In this document: positions 9,587-19,776 of the stretch, in pieces | Position numbering within the stretch: position 1 is the first letter of the stretch | How the letters are laid out: each line of letters starts with the position of its first letter | DNA from: Basidiobolus meristosporus CBS 931.73 | Lineage: Eukaryota; Basidiobolomycota; Basidiobolomycetes; Basidiobolales; Basidiobolaceae | Assembly (NCBI GenBank): GCA_002104905.1 | Contig: MCFE01000646.1 | Location: 1-50,075, forward strand | DNA: 50,075 nucleotides | Direction: 5' to 3' | Program-made: the position numbers and the translations under genes | The notes under the pieces: generated by a model | Database searches by the model: none | Told to the model about the DNA's origin: nothing | Seen by the model: the letters and a program-made list of their open reading frames with translations, nothing else

Positions 9587-11235
9587 TGCGACATTGTAGC
9601 ATTTTCTGTCGGGCCATTAGTCATTTCTATTATTAGGCATTTTCCCTGCCGTACTGTATTCTTCATCTCCATTGCACTGTTGGTACAACCAACTCGGAAT
9701 AGCACCCAAACTTCACTCAAATATCAAGGTCGATTTAAGCGAATTTCTTGTTGCAACCAAACTCACACTAGAATTCGTAAGCATGGGCTCTTTAGTGCTC
9801 TAGTCAGCCAATGTTTGATGATACATTCAGGATTGAGCAAAGGGTTTTGCTATCATTCAAACATAGCTGGCTAGGAGTCACCAGGATATATAGCTAAGCC
9901 CAAACGAGCCATATTTGGAATGAGAGAAATTAGTAGGCGGCAATACGCAACACAATCTCGATATCTGGGATTGAGAGCTTTAGGCATTGCCACCGTTTCG
10001 ACATTTCGTAGTTTGGAGGTTCACTAGTTGTATGAGGTGCTTATCAATTGTTGAAAATGGGGTTCATATGCATACAGTTTACATCTGCCGTTCCGTAAAC
10101 GAAAGCCCAGGATATGGTCGAAATGGCAATATAGAAACTTCAAAGCTAGCCAAACATCCTCGAGCATTTCTAAGCTTTTCTATAGCATATCTCCATTTGT
10201 ATATTTACATTTACGAATTTGTGCGATTATGCCTGCTTTTTGGTCAACATGTTGTCACATGGACTCTTCCCCAATTCCGGAAGTTTAAAATTAAACTCGG
10301 TGGTGCGACTCTTTCACTGTTAGTCACACCTTTGCTAAATCTTGTAACTTAATGCTCTGGCTTTTGTTACTTCCTTACCTCCCTCACCCTCATACCCATC
10401 CAATCAATCTTTATTGGTGTTATTTCCATCGTTTATTCTTTGCATCTGACCTGTTGTGAAGTCACTAGCGGTTCTGATTCTCCGGAAAACTCACCCTACT
10501 CTTGGACTTACTCATCTTAAGCACTTGGGAACTTCTCTGCTACAGATACATACACGACCTTGACGTTATTGTGGTGTGTCCAGTATTAAGGTTGAATCGC
10601 AGCTGAAAGACTTTCGTGTGCATCGGATAGCGGACGAAAAGGTAGCATTGCATATCCCGCTGAACCTGTGTATAATTTCGAGATGCATATGACGATAGTT
10701 GGAGTTTTTACCAAAGATACAACAAAAAGACGCCTATTGGAGCTTGCACTCATCATGACATGCCTGGTTTAACTTCCATTGTGAAGTCTCAACTAGATAC
10801 AAATTTACCCTGTGCTTGATGGGCCAGGGTAACTCAGTAATTGCGGAGATCCTGAAACACTCACAGTTCGGTCATTATATGGACACATATGGTACTGCTG
10901 TAGCATAGTGCGTTGCATATACATTGGTTGGCACAGGTGCAATAAGCATCAATTACTAATACATCTCTCTACACCATTATCCTTTTCAACTGGTCTGTGT
11001 TTTGAGCGGGGATCCATAGGAAAGCACAGGCCGTTGCGCAATAACCAGGGCTTCACCGCTCAATGGGATCCAACATAATAAAATGATATTTGATTGACCA
11101 TCTGAATACCCTCTCAGGAGCATTACTCCCTCCGCAAATACCCTTTGATGTCACTGATCGAGTTTCGTGGGTCGATGATGCCTGCATATAAGTCCACATC
11201 TCTCCCGGTTACCAACACCTTACTCAAACATCAAT
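9587..11235. other. 1.65-kb intergenic region
   Basis: I see no supported gene. The longest frame (9987-10352) has no family resemblance and low-complexity Y/I runs. The right end is the upstream region of the aldo/keto reductase relic. Confidence 0.4.
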
Positions 11236-12365
11236 ATGACCATACAAAATCACACGTTAGGATCGAACAATGGAGAACAATTCCCTGACCTTGAACTTGG
11301 CACATACGAGGCTGTCCTAACCGCGCTGGATGTGGGCTACCGCCATTTTGATTGTGCTTGCGTTTACAAAAATCAGAAAAGATTGGGGAAGCTTTTGCGA
11401 TGACTACCGTACCTCGCAATAAATATTACGTCACGAGCAAATTGTATGTTTGCACTGGTTTCAATCTCCCCCACTTACTCGGCATTTAATATGAATGCTA
11501 TCTAGATGGAACAACTGTTACCGCCCTGAAGATGTTGGACCTGCTTTAGAGGCCACATTGGCTGAACTGAAGCGGAACTACTTGGATCTGTATCTAATGC
11601 ACGCTGGTACTCAATTTGTAATACTTCCTAAGTACAGTAGGTAACTCCTTTTTAGTGGCCGCAAGCGTTCAAATCCGGTAACGAAGAGTTTCCGATGGAT
11701 GCCCAAGGCAGAGTTATTTCTGAGGATGTCAGCTTTGTGGACACCTGGAAAGCCATGGAGAAACTGGTTGAAGCCTAGAAAGTGAAAGGTAAGCAATCTC
11801 CGTTTTTGCCCCGCCTTTTTCATGACTGATTTTCGACTGCGTGGGGCAAACTAGTGATTGGCGTTTCTAACTTCAACACCCCATACCTTCAAGAGATTCT
11901 TGACAACTGCAAGACCGTGCCTGCTGTCAACCAGGTGGAATTGCATCTATATCTTCTACGGGAAAAGCTATTGCAGTTCAGCAAGAAACATAATAACATT
12001 ATCACCGCTTACTCTCCTCTGGGTGGGCCTCGATCTCCGGGAGTAACGGATGAACCGTTGGTAAGCCATTGCTTGAGATGCCCATACCGCCACACCGAGC
12101 ATTAACCAGATCGCCTTAGATCCGAGAGATCGCCAAAAGATTGCATAAATCTCCAGCTCAAGTACTGCTCTCCTGGGGTGTTCGGCGTGGGACCGTAGTG
12201 GTCCCCAAATCAGCCAACCCTGCACGAATTAAAGCTAACCTCGAGCTATTCGAGTTGTCAAAAGAAGATTTCGAAGCCATTAATGAGCTTAGCAGGAAGA
12301 AGATCCGCTATTGTTTTCCAGAAAAGCTGTGGTCAGGGGTGGCTGCGTGCTTTGAGGATGATTAG
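11236..12365 (+). pseudogene. Aldo/keto reductase pseudogene with preserved exon structure
   Basis: Members of this superfamily reduce carbonyls with NADPH. Five exons can be read: 11236-11443, 11506 to about 11601, 11656-11788, 11855-12060 and 12120-12365. The catalytic tetrad context is visible: [15 protein letters not shown] (Asp, Tyr), YYVTSKLW (Lys) and LYLMHWP (His). Later come IGVSNFNTPYLQEIL, ITAYSPLGG and the cofactor loop VPKSANPARIKANLE. The gene is broken in three ways. About ten residues are missing after LGTY. A frameshift near 11374-11381 precedes IGEAFAM. An in-frame TAG at 11776-11778 replaces a codon in MEKLVEA-KVK. The second intron also lacks a GT donor (GC follows LMH). 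The splice sites of the other introns are still perfect, so the decay looks recent. An active gene would need all of these to be sequencing errors. Confidence 0.82.
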
Positions 12366-13267
12366 CCAAATACGGAATAATCAGACAATATTTTTATGCA
12401 GCAATTTAATGTGATGATGGCGGCCACAATAAACAGAGCACACCCCAATGGATCTCCGTCGATGACAGATGCTCTCTGTCCACCACATTTGGTTCCAACG
12501 TTGAGGACGACATCACCTACCTATCAGGCAGCTCTAAGCTATCTGACTACGGGGGAAAATTGTGCAGAGCCCAGCAAAGACTTGGCAAGCAACTTGATGG
12601 GGGGGGGGGGTAGAACACACTGGCAGAGGATATCAAGATGTGTGGCATGGTACAAGTCATGATCCCGTGACCGACGTGATAACTCGGATTTTTTGAGGCA
12701 GCTGATAGAACGCATCTAAAATCCTCTGATTCTGGGCCGAAGAAGCTAATAAGCGCCTGCTACGCTTGTGGTGATAATCAACGCCCCTCAACTCCCAACG
12801 TCAATATTAAATTGATGTGAGCTTGTTACCAAGCAATACCTAGTCCAAATGGCGGCTCCTAATTAGGCAATGATTCTAAATTGGGGACTGTTTAGATTGG
12901 ACAGGTGAGCCAACAAAACTTTTTGATCTAAATATGTAGATCAATGTAGGCATCACCTCCAACCTAGTCACTAGCAACTACCACATTTCCAGTCATGCGT
13001 CACCAAATATTTGTAGAATTTGCGAATATGCCTACTTCCAGCACTGGTAAAGTGACAACCGTACCAAGTGGCGCTTCCTCATTGATTGCAATTTATTCAT
13101 TTTTGAATAGTGTAGCAATTGTAAATATCCACCAATAATGGTGCAGTCCTATATTGCTGTTGATGTCCTTGACGTCTTAAATTTCAGTGAATACCTGCAA
13201 GTACTTACACGTCGCTTCCCCTTCTCACTACCTTTATTTCCTCCCTATTCCTTAATATCTGGTTCTG
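12366..13267. other. Intergenic region with a poly-G run
   Basis: No gene is recognised. A run of 12 G lies at 12599-12610. The right part is the presumed 5' region of the 13397 gene. Confidence 0.4.
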
Positions 13268-13386
13268 GTGAGTATGGTTTCGTATTGGATCTTCTGTGGC
13301 TTCCAAAGAGTGGTTACCACCATCAAGGTGCCTTTTCTTTTGGGTCGTCATTAACGTTGCATTGTATATCCTTTTGTGTTTCTTAG
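13268..13386 (+). other. Probable 5'-UTR intron of the 13397 gene
   Basis: A GTGAGT donor at 13268 and a pyrimidine-rich TTTCTTAG acceptor ending at 13386 enclose 119 bp, and the ATG follows 11 bp later. There is no transcript evidence; this is inferred from the strong donor and acceptor. Confidence 0.35.
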
Positions 13387-13396
13387 TATCCTAGAC

Positions 13397-15367
13397 ATGG
13401 CTAATAAGCGAAGTAACAGAAGCCGTAAATCTGGCTCCAAAAACAAAGCAAACCAAGTTGCGGACGCCAACCGTGATTTATCAGAGGCCGATCTTGTGCG
13501 TTTGTATAATGCCATTTCCCAGCGTAACCCTGTGAAGCTGAGGATGTTCTGCAATATTAAACAAATCAAGCAAGCCTATGTTGAATACGTTGGAAACTGC
13601 TCCGTATCGGTTCACAATACCTCCATTGATGCCCCTTTCTGGGTAGACGTATTCTCTATGGACTATGGTTCTGGCAACTCTTCTAGCGATATCTTTGTAA
13701 TGGAGCAAGCCAACTACAACGCCCATAAAGAGAATGATAAAGAGGTGACTACTATATTCCCTGGTCCTGAATATTTCACTGCCCAGGAGGTCATGTATGA
13801 TACTTTCCATAAGGGCACTCCAACCGAGCGTATCGCGGGTGCTGTTAAAGCGCTCTCTACCTCCGATCTATGTATTGATGCCCGGGTGACATTAGCCAGT
13901 TGTAAGTCTGATGGGGAATTGGAAGAACAGCTGGCTCTTCTTAATGAGGCTATTGACAAGGGTAGAGAAGTTCTCAAAGGTTTAAATACCAGCGTTGACA
14001 ATACATTAGGGGAAGACTTCGTATCTCATTGGGAGACAAACATGGGTCGCTTCGGTACTTGGATCTTCTCTCGTCCTTATTTGCGTGCGCTGTACGCAAA
14101 GGCCAAGTGTTTGCTAAAGATCCGTCGCCAACAGCCTGTTGATAGCGAAAAGCGGGCTGAATACGAAAAACTGGCAAACGAGGTGATAGATGAGATGCTG
14201 CTGTGTGACACCGAAGATAAGTTTGGTGCACGATTCCTGAAGCTGAAGTTGCTCCTTGATGTTCAAAACTTCCAAGGCGCTCAAAATCTGCTGGATAGCA
14301 AATTTGGCCCTAAAGATGAGCAAGAGATTGATGACTTGTTCCTTGCTTTTATCTACACAAGAGTGCTGGTCTCGTTCCATCTCAACGGCCCCGATGCCGA
14401 AGAGACTGATGAATTATTGAAGAAGGCTTTGGAGCGTGATCCCGAACGTAATGTCACTCGTCTTCTAATCGGCGAAATCCTTGGCCGCGAACAATACAAA
14501 CTCACCATGGAACTTGGCACCATAGATGAATCGTCAGAATATGTATATGAATATGGGCGTTACTGGTGGTCAGCCGACGGCAAACTCCCTTGGGGCTTCA
14601 GTACAAATCCTCAAGAGAGCTCCAAAGGAAAGGAAGTGCCGGAGATCAACGAGGACCAGCCATCCCCGATCGACTGGTTATGTGAGAAACTTGGTTTGCA
14701 ATTGCAGAGTAATGACGACCCCTTAGGTTTCTGGATTGCCCGTGTTTCTTACAATATCGGGGATCATGAGCATGCCACCACTCTGTTCCGCTCATTCATC
14801 AACAAGATCTTCGAAAAAGCCGAAGGCGATATCGAAAAAATCCCGACCCCCGAATTAGTCATGATTTTCGAGGCTCTCCTGGGCTACTTCTGTATTCATG
14901 ATAAGCAAACCCGCAACCGTGGCCAGTTTGAGCTACCCACTAGCCAGCCGCCAGAAGAGTCAGACACAGAAAAGTCGGACGAGAGCGTAGACAAAAACCC
15001 GGACGACAATGCCAAATCTATCGCCACCATTCAGTGGCCTCTTGACTCTGTCCCCAGCCGCCTCAAACTTATCACCACATCTCTTCTCCAGCTCTTCCAG
15101 GTCGTTCTTCATCACCTTGAACACCGTTCTGACGCACCCAAGGGAGCCGAATCTCTGTATGCTAGGCAAACTGCCTCACTTGGCTGGTGCCTGGTTAGAT
15201 GGCATTGGCAAATCCAGAACATCGAAGGCTGTTTTGCACAAGCGCGCGAGGTGGTCAAGATCGCCAAAAATATTCCAAAGGAATCCTGGTTAAGAGTGCG
15301 CGCCGAAGGTATGCTGCGATTTGTCATCCAAGAGAAATTGGCTGCCTCCCAATCAATTCAAGCCTGA
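13397..15367 (+). CDS. TPR-type scaffold protein, ST7-like / SEC-C-associated repeat family (656 aa)
   Basis: A single open frame. I chose the ATG at 13397 (MANKRSNRSRKSG) because the upstream in-frame start would be a GTG. The N-terminal ~35 residues are basic. Residues about 120-330 carry the order PEYFTAQEVMYDTFHK, then ARVTLASCKSDGELEEQLALL, then a block around WIFSRPYLRALYAKAKCLLK, a run of helical pairs, ALERDPERNVTRLLIGE and YVYEYGRYWW. This succession (RPYxRA, a family of TPR hairpins, then xALxxxPxVxxLLxG and a Y..W motif) is what I know from ST7-related and bacterial SEC-C-associated TPR proteins. The C-terminal third has an acidic linker (residues ~510-545) and more helices. There is no enzyme motif. 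It probably acts as a protein-binding scaffold. The family assignment is tentative; that it is a helical-repeat protein is more certain. Confidence 0.8.
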   Translation: MANKRSNRSRKSGSKNKANQVADANRDLSEADLVRLYNAISQRNPVKLRMFCNIKQIKQAYVEYVGNCSVSVHNTSIDAPFWVDVFSMDYGSGNSSSDIFVMEQANYNAHKENDKEVTTIFPGPEYFTAQEVMYDTFHKGTPTERIAGAVKALSTSDLCIDARVTLASCKSDGELEEQLALLNEAIDKGREVLKGLNTSVDNTLGEDFVSHWETNMGRFGTWIFSRPYLRALYAKAKCLLKIRRQQPVDSEKRAEYEKLANEVIDEMLLCDTEDKFGARFLKLKLLLDVQNFQGAQNLLDSKFGPKDEQEIDDLFLAFIYTRVLVSFHLNGPDAEETDELLKKALERDPERNVTRLLIGEILGREQYKLTMELGTIDESSEYVYEYGRYWWSADGKLPWGFSTNPQESSKGKEVPEINEDQPSPIDWLCEKLGLQLQSNDDPLGFWIARVSYNIGDHEHATTLFRSFINKIFEKAEGDIEKIPTPELVMIFEALLGYFCIHDKQTRNRGQFELPTSQPPEESDTEKSDESVDKNPDDNAKSIATIQWPLDSVPSRLKLITTSLLQLFQVVLHHLEHRSDAPKGAESLYARQTASLGWCLVRWHWQIQNIEGCFAQAREVVKIAKNIPKESWLRVRAEGMLRFVIQEKLAASQSIQA

Positions 15368-15685
15368 TCTAGCTGGCCCGGGACGCTGGCGACATCATGA
15401 GAGCCTAATTTGCGCTCCGCATCGATAGTCAAGTATGCCCATTATCCAAACTATACTCAATGTTTGGATACTCTGCCCGTTCCTACTTCTTCTGTACGGA
15501 CACACCTTGTAGTCTCGCGTCACGTTCATCTGACCCCCTCCTCTCTGTCCCTAGCTAGGATCGCTGTGGTATATAATAAACTGTAGTACGTCTGGCAAGA
15601 TTTACAATGGCTTTATACTCATACTTGGGATTCTATTACATACAAGTCTATCTATATACGTTTCTACAACAAACACTGGGCAGCC
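15368..15685. other. Convergent 3' intergenic region
   Basis: Lies between the tail ends of two convergent genes. An AT-rich stretch (TATATAATAAACTG near 15570) could serve polyadenylation of the plus-strand gene. Nothing else is seen. Confidence 0.4.
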
Positions 15686-16876
15686 CTAGCCCATGGATTC
15701 GTTGATGTACCTCTTTAATACCTTCGACATTATGCCTGTGAAGAACTTTGCCTCCGGCCCAGACTGTAACGGATCTACTATTGCACAGACCTGGGTGAAG
15801 ATTTGGTGAATGTTGGCGAGGGTTGAATCCACCTCCCCACCGCAGAGCCAAGTCTTTAAAATCGAGGATTCTGGAACCGATAGAGCGCTTAATGATCTTA
15901 AAATCTGGGTGATGCTGGCAGAGTGCGATGACAGTGCCTTCAGCTTGGTCGTGGAGTCGTGCTGGTTAAGCAAAAGATTTAAAAGTGACATCCGGGGAAG
16001 TGCGAAGAATACCGTGGGGTCACACTCTTTAACAGCGTCGCAACTAATGAGCTTCGCTTCGACCATATCGACCAGCGTACTACACATCAAGTCAACCCAC
16101 AGACTCCACTCCCTCATCTCCTCTCTGTCTTTTTCGCGTGAAAGACGTTCGTTTATGTTGAAGTATGTGTTGCAAATGGCCCGCTCGAACTCTACCCATG
16201 CCTGATCAAAATCCATCAACACTGGGAAAAGCCCCACTAAAGAAATGCTGTTGGGATACTCAGCGAGCCTATGGTGGAACACATAGCGTAGAGCTTCGAG
16301 TGTTGCGCAAAGCCTCTGTGCAGGCCCATGGAGCTCCTCGGTGTAGTGCTCGATTCCTCTTATCTGGAAGCCTCTAGAAAGAGCCTGAGCGGCGAAGAGA
16401 ATGGTTTCGGAAAACCCTTGGCTAAGTTCCTCCCTATCCTCGCTCTGCAGGAATCGTCGATACCCCCGTGAACATTTCAGCACTGAGTCCATTTCGCTGT
16501 AGACGAGGTGGATTGCATTTAACAACTCGGCCTGGTGCCGATGCACCTGGGTGATTATTCTTCCAGAGTCATCAGGCCCCAGCTCGTGGATATTCCCTAG
16601 CAGTCTGATCGAATTGGCAAGCTGCAGCTCTGGACGGGCAAAGTTAGCTGGGATGTTAATTGCGAGGAATTCTAGAGAATACATACCGGCTTGACAAAAC
16701 GGAGACAATGGATGGCTCTGCTTGACGCTATTGTGTGGTAGGATCTTCGACATTTGCCATTTCTGAAAGATCTGAGTTACAACTGCTAGATTCTGAAAGC
16801 CCAAGGAATATCCAGGGCGGTGTAAGGATTGGTCAATGGTCATCATTCCATGGGCAGAATCTGCGACGGCGGTCAT
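15686..16876 (-). CDS. LST2-like (lateral signaling target 2) helical-domain protein, no FYVE finger
   Basis: A 396-aa intronless frame on the minus strand. Motifs match the N-terminal domain of Lateral Signaling Target protein 2 (ZFYVE28 in vertebrates) in order: LLNAIHLVYSEMD (about residue 115), DFDQAWVEFERAI (about 220; LST2 proteins have a FDRLFAEFE-type block), then a block with VEAKLISCDAVKECDPTVF and ALPRMSLLNLL (about 270-295; compare DYDPALMFTIPRL). In animals LST2 is an endosomal regulator of receptor traffic with a C-terminal FYVE zinc finger. This protein stops at ..KRYINESMG with no cysteine cluster, so only the helical domain is present. It therefore cannot bind phosphoinositide through FYVE. 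Recognition is from memory of the family motifs, not a search. The gene converges on the TPR protein gene. Confidence 0.7.
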   Translation of the reverse strand: MTAVADSAHGMMTIDQSLHRPGYSLGFQNLAVVTQIFQKWQMSKILPHNSVKQSHPLSPFCQAGMYSLEFLAINIPANFARPELQLANSIRLLGNIHELGPDDSGRIITQVHRHQAELLNAIHLVYSEMDSVLKCSRGYRRFLQSEDREELSQGFSETILFAAQALSRGFQIRGIEHYTEELHGPAQRLCATLEALRYVFHHRLAEYPNSISLVGLFPVLMDFDQAWVEFERAICNTYFNINERLSREKDREEMREWSLWVDLMCSTLVDMVEAKLISCDAVKECDPTVFFALPRMSLLNLLLNQHDSTTKLKALSSHSASITQILRSLSALSVPESSILKTWLCGGEVDSTLANIHQIFTQVCAIVDPLQSGPEAKFFTGIMSKVLKRYINESMG

Positions 16877-17821
16877 TGATCTGTATTCTATGTGGTAACC
16901 GAGGAGATTATTGAAGAGAGGGATTGGCGCAAGGCAGGTACTTTATACAGGCCATGAATCTACACCTTCTGGATGAGAGATGCGCATTATAGTCAGGAGG
17001 GCATCATGATGATCTTTGTACAGACGGTAGAGTGAATCGGCCAAGTAGCGACGCATCCTACTCCCCATCCACCCCTCAATTTCAGGGAGTCTTGCATATC
17101 ATTCGGAAGTCAACCATTACTATGTCTGCCTGTCATCATGCCTAACTTAGTAGTGGCTTTCATCCTGGACTGTTCCTTGTAGAAGACCACCTTGACACCA
17201 GATAATGCAAGTGCCGCGGATTGACCTTGCAGAGCGGCTCCTGACTACACGCTAGTAGCAAATGTGCCACTCCTGATCTGAAGTCCCCCAGGGTTGAGAT
17301 TGGAGAATGCATGGCCACTGATGCTTAGAGAGGTCCAATCACTTACTCCATGGATTATGAATTAATGCGGGTATAACCGGATGTGCTGTGCGCAAGTTGT
17401 TGTGAGAGAAACCCTATCCACTCGCCCACTCATGTTTCACGTGTCTTTGCACAGGATTTTGTACTATAGGCTTCCCAGGAAGTAATTAGTTTGGGGTGGA
17501 GTTTTTCGGGGACTTGTGTTTCCCCAGCCATCTTTTTATTGGCAACGTGTAGACCATAATTAGTACAAACCGTTGCTGCTATCATACCTTACAGAAAAAC
17601 AAGGCTTGCAGTCGCTTCAAGCCAAAAGCTTTCCGCAATTCCCTAACGTTGATACTTGGTTGTTTCATACTTCATACGGAGAACTCGGTGCCGTTTCTTC
17701 GAACCTTCCACCATTCTTTGCTCAAGCTTTACCTCAAGGCAGACCGTTCCTTTAGCCACATATTTCAATTCCCAGTAACCTTGGCAGTTTCGCAGGATAA
17801 AATACCCCTGATACTACAAGC
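16877..17821. other. Intergenic region
   Basis: The left part is the upstream region of the minus-strand LST2-like gene. The short frames at 17573-17831 have no recognisable content. Confidence 0.35.
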
Positions 17822-18068
17822 ATGTCGTTGATCAAACAAATCTTAGAGATAGTTAGGTCTTTCCGCAATAGAACAACCATTTTTGCCAATTCCAACAGTC
17901 CAGCTGAAAATGGGGTTGCCTTATGGATAGGCACGAGACGCCGTGACGGAACACAGAGATTTTATCTATTACAAACAAGGTATATGCGTTTTACCACCAA
18001 AGCTTTCAGAATCTTTCATTCAATTGTTACACATCTCCAGAAAGCAACGATCCCTTGAAAAAACCTAG
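17822..18068 (+). CDS. Small two-exon candidate gene (61 aa)
   Basis: Exon 1 (17822-17979) starts MSLIKQILEIVRSFRNR and runs to ..YLLQT. A 61-bp intron (17980-18040) has a GTATAT donor and a CTCCAG acceptor. Exon 2 (18041-18068) adds RKQRSLEKT and a TAG. The spliced peptide is basic (about 12 Arg/Lys in 61 residues) with an amphipathic N-terminal helix, as in small mitochondrial or ribosomal-associated proteins; I do not recognise a family. A single-frame reading would run through the intron to a different end at 18058. The support is the consensus splice sites and exact frame closure only, so this could be chance. Confidence 0.38.
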
Positions 18069-19063
18069 CTGTCGTCGATCTGCTTGGCGCCAGACTAGTT
18101 CGCTGTAGTTGCGGGGATGGTTTTCGGCTGCCAGCTCATGTCGGTAGGAGGAATTATCCTCCTTGATTCATCCGTTGTCAGATATCTAGGACAACATCTA
18201 ACTCATAATTGCATTCTTCTTCCATTCATTAAGCTTTCAGTCTGTGTACAAAATTTCTTCCCCTCATCCTTTTTGAAATAACACTCATTTCAACTCAACG
18301 CTCACTGTTGAGCTTACGTTATGGTGTATTTTGGGTGAAACCATATGCATTTATATAGGTTCCAGCACAGGCTCTTTATACCCTTTTGTTGGTTCGACAT
18401 GGGCACACTGCAGGTGCTGATGTTGACTCAAGTGCTCGTATAGCTCATGTGACATGATATAGCAGTGTCAAAAACGCAAACGATTAAGGAAAAACGATTA
18501 GCCGAAACTGAGTTACGAGTGAACTATTTTAGTAACTATTCCCAACATACCTCTTCTGTGCCCCTTGTATTTCCAGCCAGGATATGTGCAAGTATCATGT
18601 GACGAGTATTACACAACAGACGATTAGACTCTGACATTGTAATACAACACCACGGCAACGATACCAGGGCGATCTCTTCGCTGAGGTCAAAGTGGTATGT
18701 CGAGACTATATTTGAAATTACTATTACTTATAGCAACTCTATCATTGAGTATCAGTAGCCGCGTAAATCAAACCAACCCATCAAGTAATTAGAACAAGCA
18801 CCACCAAGGTAGATAAGGTGTATCTAACTTGATATCAAACCAACCATGGAATAATTGCTTCCGCCTATTCGCTCACCCGTCGTGGTCTATACAAGCTCAA
18901 GTCAAGTATACAGCCATCCCAAGCACTTGCGTTGATGTGCATTATACTTCATTGACAAATTGTCTGTATTTATTTGACTTCACATTAATAGTGAGGAAGA
19001 ACAATTACAACACAATAGTACAATTACGAAAGGGGAAAGAGAGTCGAACGAGTAGAGTGCTAA
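18069..19063. other. Intergenic region
   Basis: About 1 kb of AT-rich sequence. I see no supported gene. The right end is the 3' flank of the minus-strand mitochondrial gene. Confidence 0.4.
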
Positions 19064-19776
19064 CTAATCTGCCTCCTTCAAAGCGGAGTTTGAATGGATT
19101 TCTTGCTCCATCGCCCAGACATGAGTTTTCAGTTCGAGATGCTCGATATTCGCCGAATCCTTGTTAGAATAAAGCAGAACAATCGGGTCAATGAGGGAAT
19201 GTTCGAGAGATGCCAGAGATAATGTCTGCTTACATAAAGTTTACGCAATTCCCGCCGAGCCTTATCGACCTGCTCCTTTTTGACTATGTTGTCTTTCAAC
19301 ACAATCAGTTCCTGATCCAAGTCCTCTATTTTCTTCGCGTGCTCTTTTACCTAGAAGTGCATGGAACGATCAATATGGAAGATCGATTGTAAAAGAACGA
19401 CTGAAAACCTGGTTATTCTATTACTTGGCTGGTGGAGGCTTGAAGCTCTTCAACTGCGCCCAATAGCTTTGTTGAGGCAATCTGATATTCCTCTAATAAG
19501 CTGAAATAGCTCATGGTCCCAGCTGCGGAGGCACCTATCACGAAACCAATAATACTGAAAACCAGTGTTGGTTATAAAAACCTAAAGCAATAGAGACTTT
19601 GTGGGATTCAGAACCACATACCCTCCTCCGATTCCACCCATCCTCTTCTTCAAGACTTGGGCCTCGGTTGAACGTTCGGCAAAGCCCGTGTTTGTTTGGA
19701 GCTGTCTGGATGTCGTAGAAAACCCACGGCGAGCCAACGTAGAGCAAGCTCTCCAGCACATAGTAGTAGGCAACAT
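19064..19776 (-). CDS. Mitochondrial membrane-anchored coiled-coil protein (165 aa, four exons)
   Basis: Exons are at 19622-19776, 19425-19554, 19234-19350 and 19064-19159, with introns of 67, 74 and 74 bp (donors GTATGT, GTAATA, GTAAGC; acceptors CAG, TAG, AAG). The frame closes exactly at 498 nt. The N-terminus (MLPTTMCWRACSTLARRGFS) is an Arg/Ser-rich, acid-free mitochondrial presequence with an RRGFS|TT-type cleavage site. A glycine-rich hydrophobic segment (GGGIIGFVIGASAAGTMSYF, about residues 49-70) could span the inner membrane. It is followed by a long charged coiled coil (EEYQIASTKLLGAVEELQAS.. to ..ALKEAD). The layout recalls small inner-membrane scaffold or assembly factors; I cannot name the family. 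Each exon is short, so the gene is easily missed. Confidence 0.8.

Noticed and set aside
13138-13386. Open frame as a first coding exon of the next gene
   Set aside because: Peptide is low-complexity and ends at a stop; no in-frame splice joins it to the 13397 frame.
13376-13396. Extending the ST7-like protein to an upstream GTG
   Set aside because: GTG starts are not expected in nuclear eukaryotic genes, and the stretch overlaps a likely 5'-UTR intron acceptor.
19020-19100. tRNA-like sequence near GAGTCGAACGAGTAG
   Set aside because: No cloverleaf can be drawn and the region is the 3' end and exon 4 of the mitochondrial protein gene.
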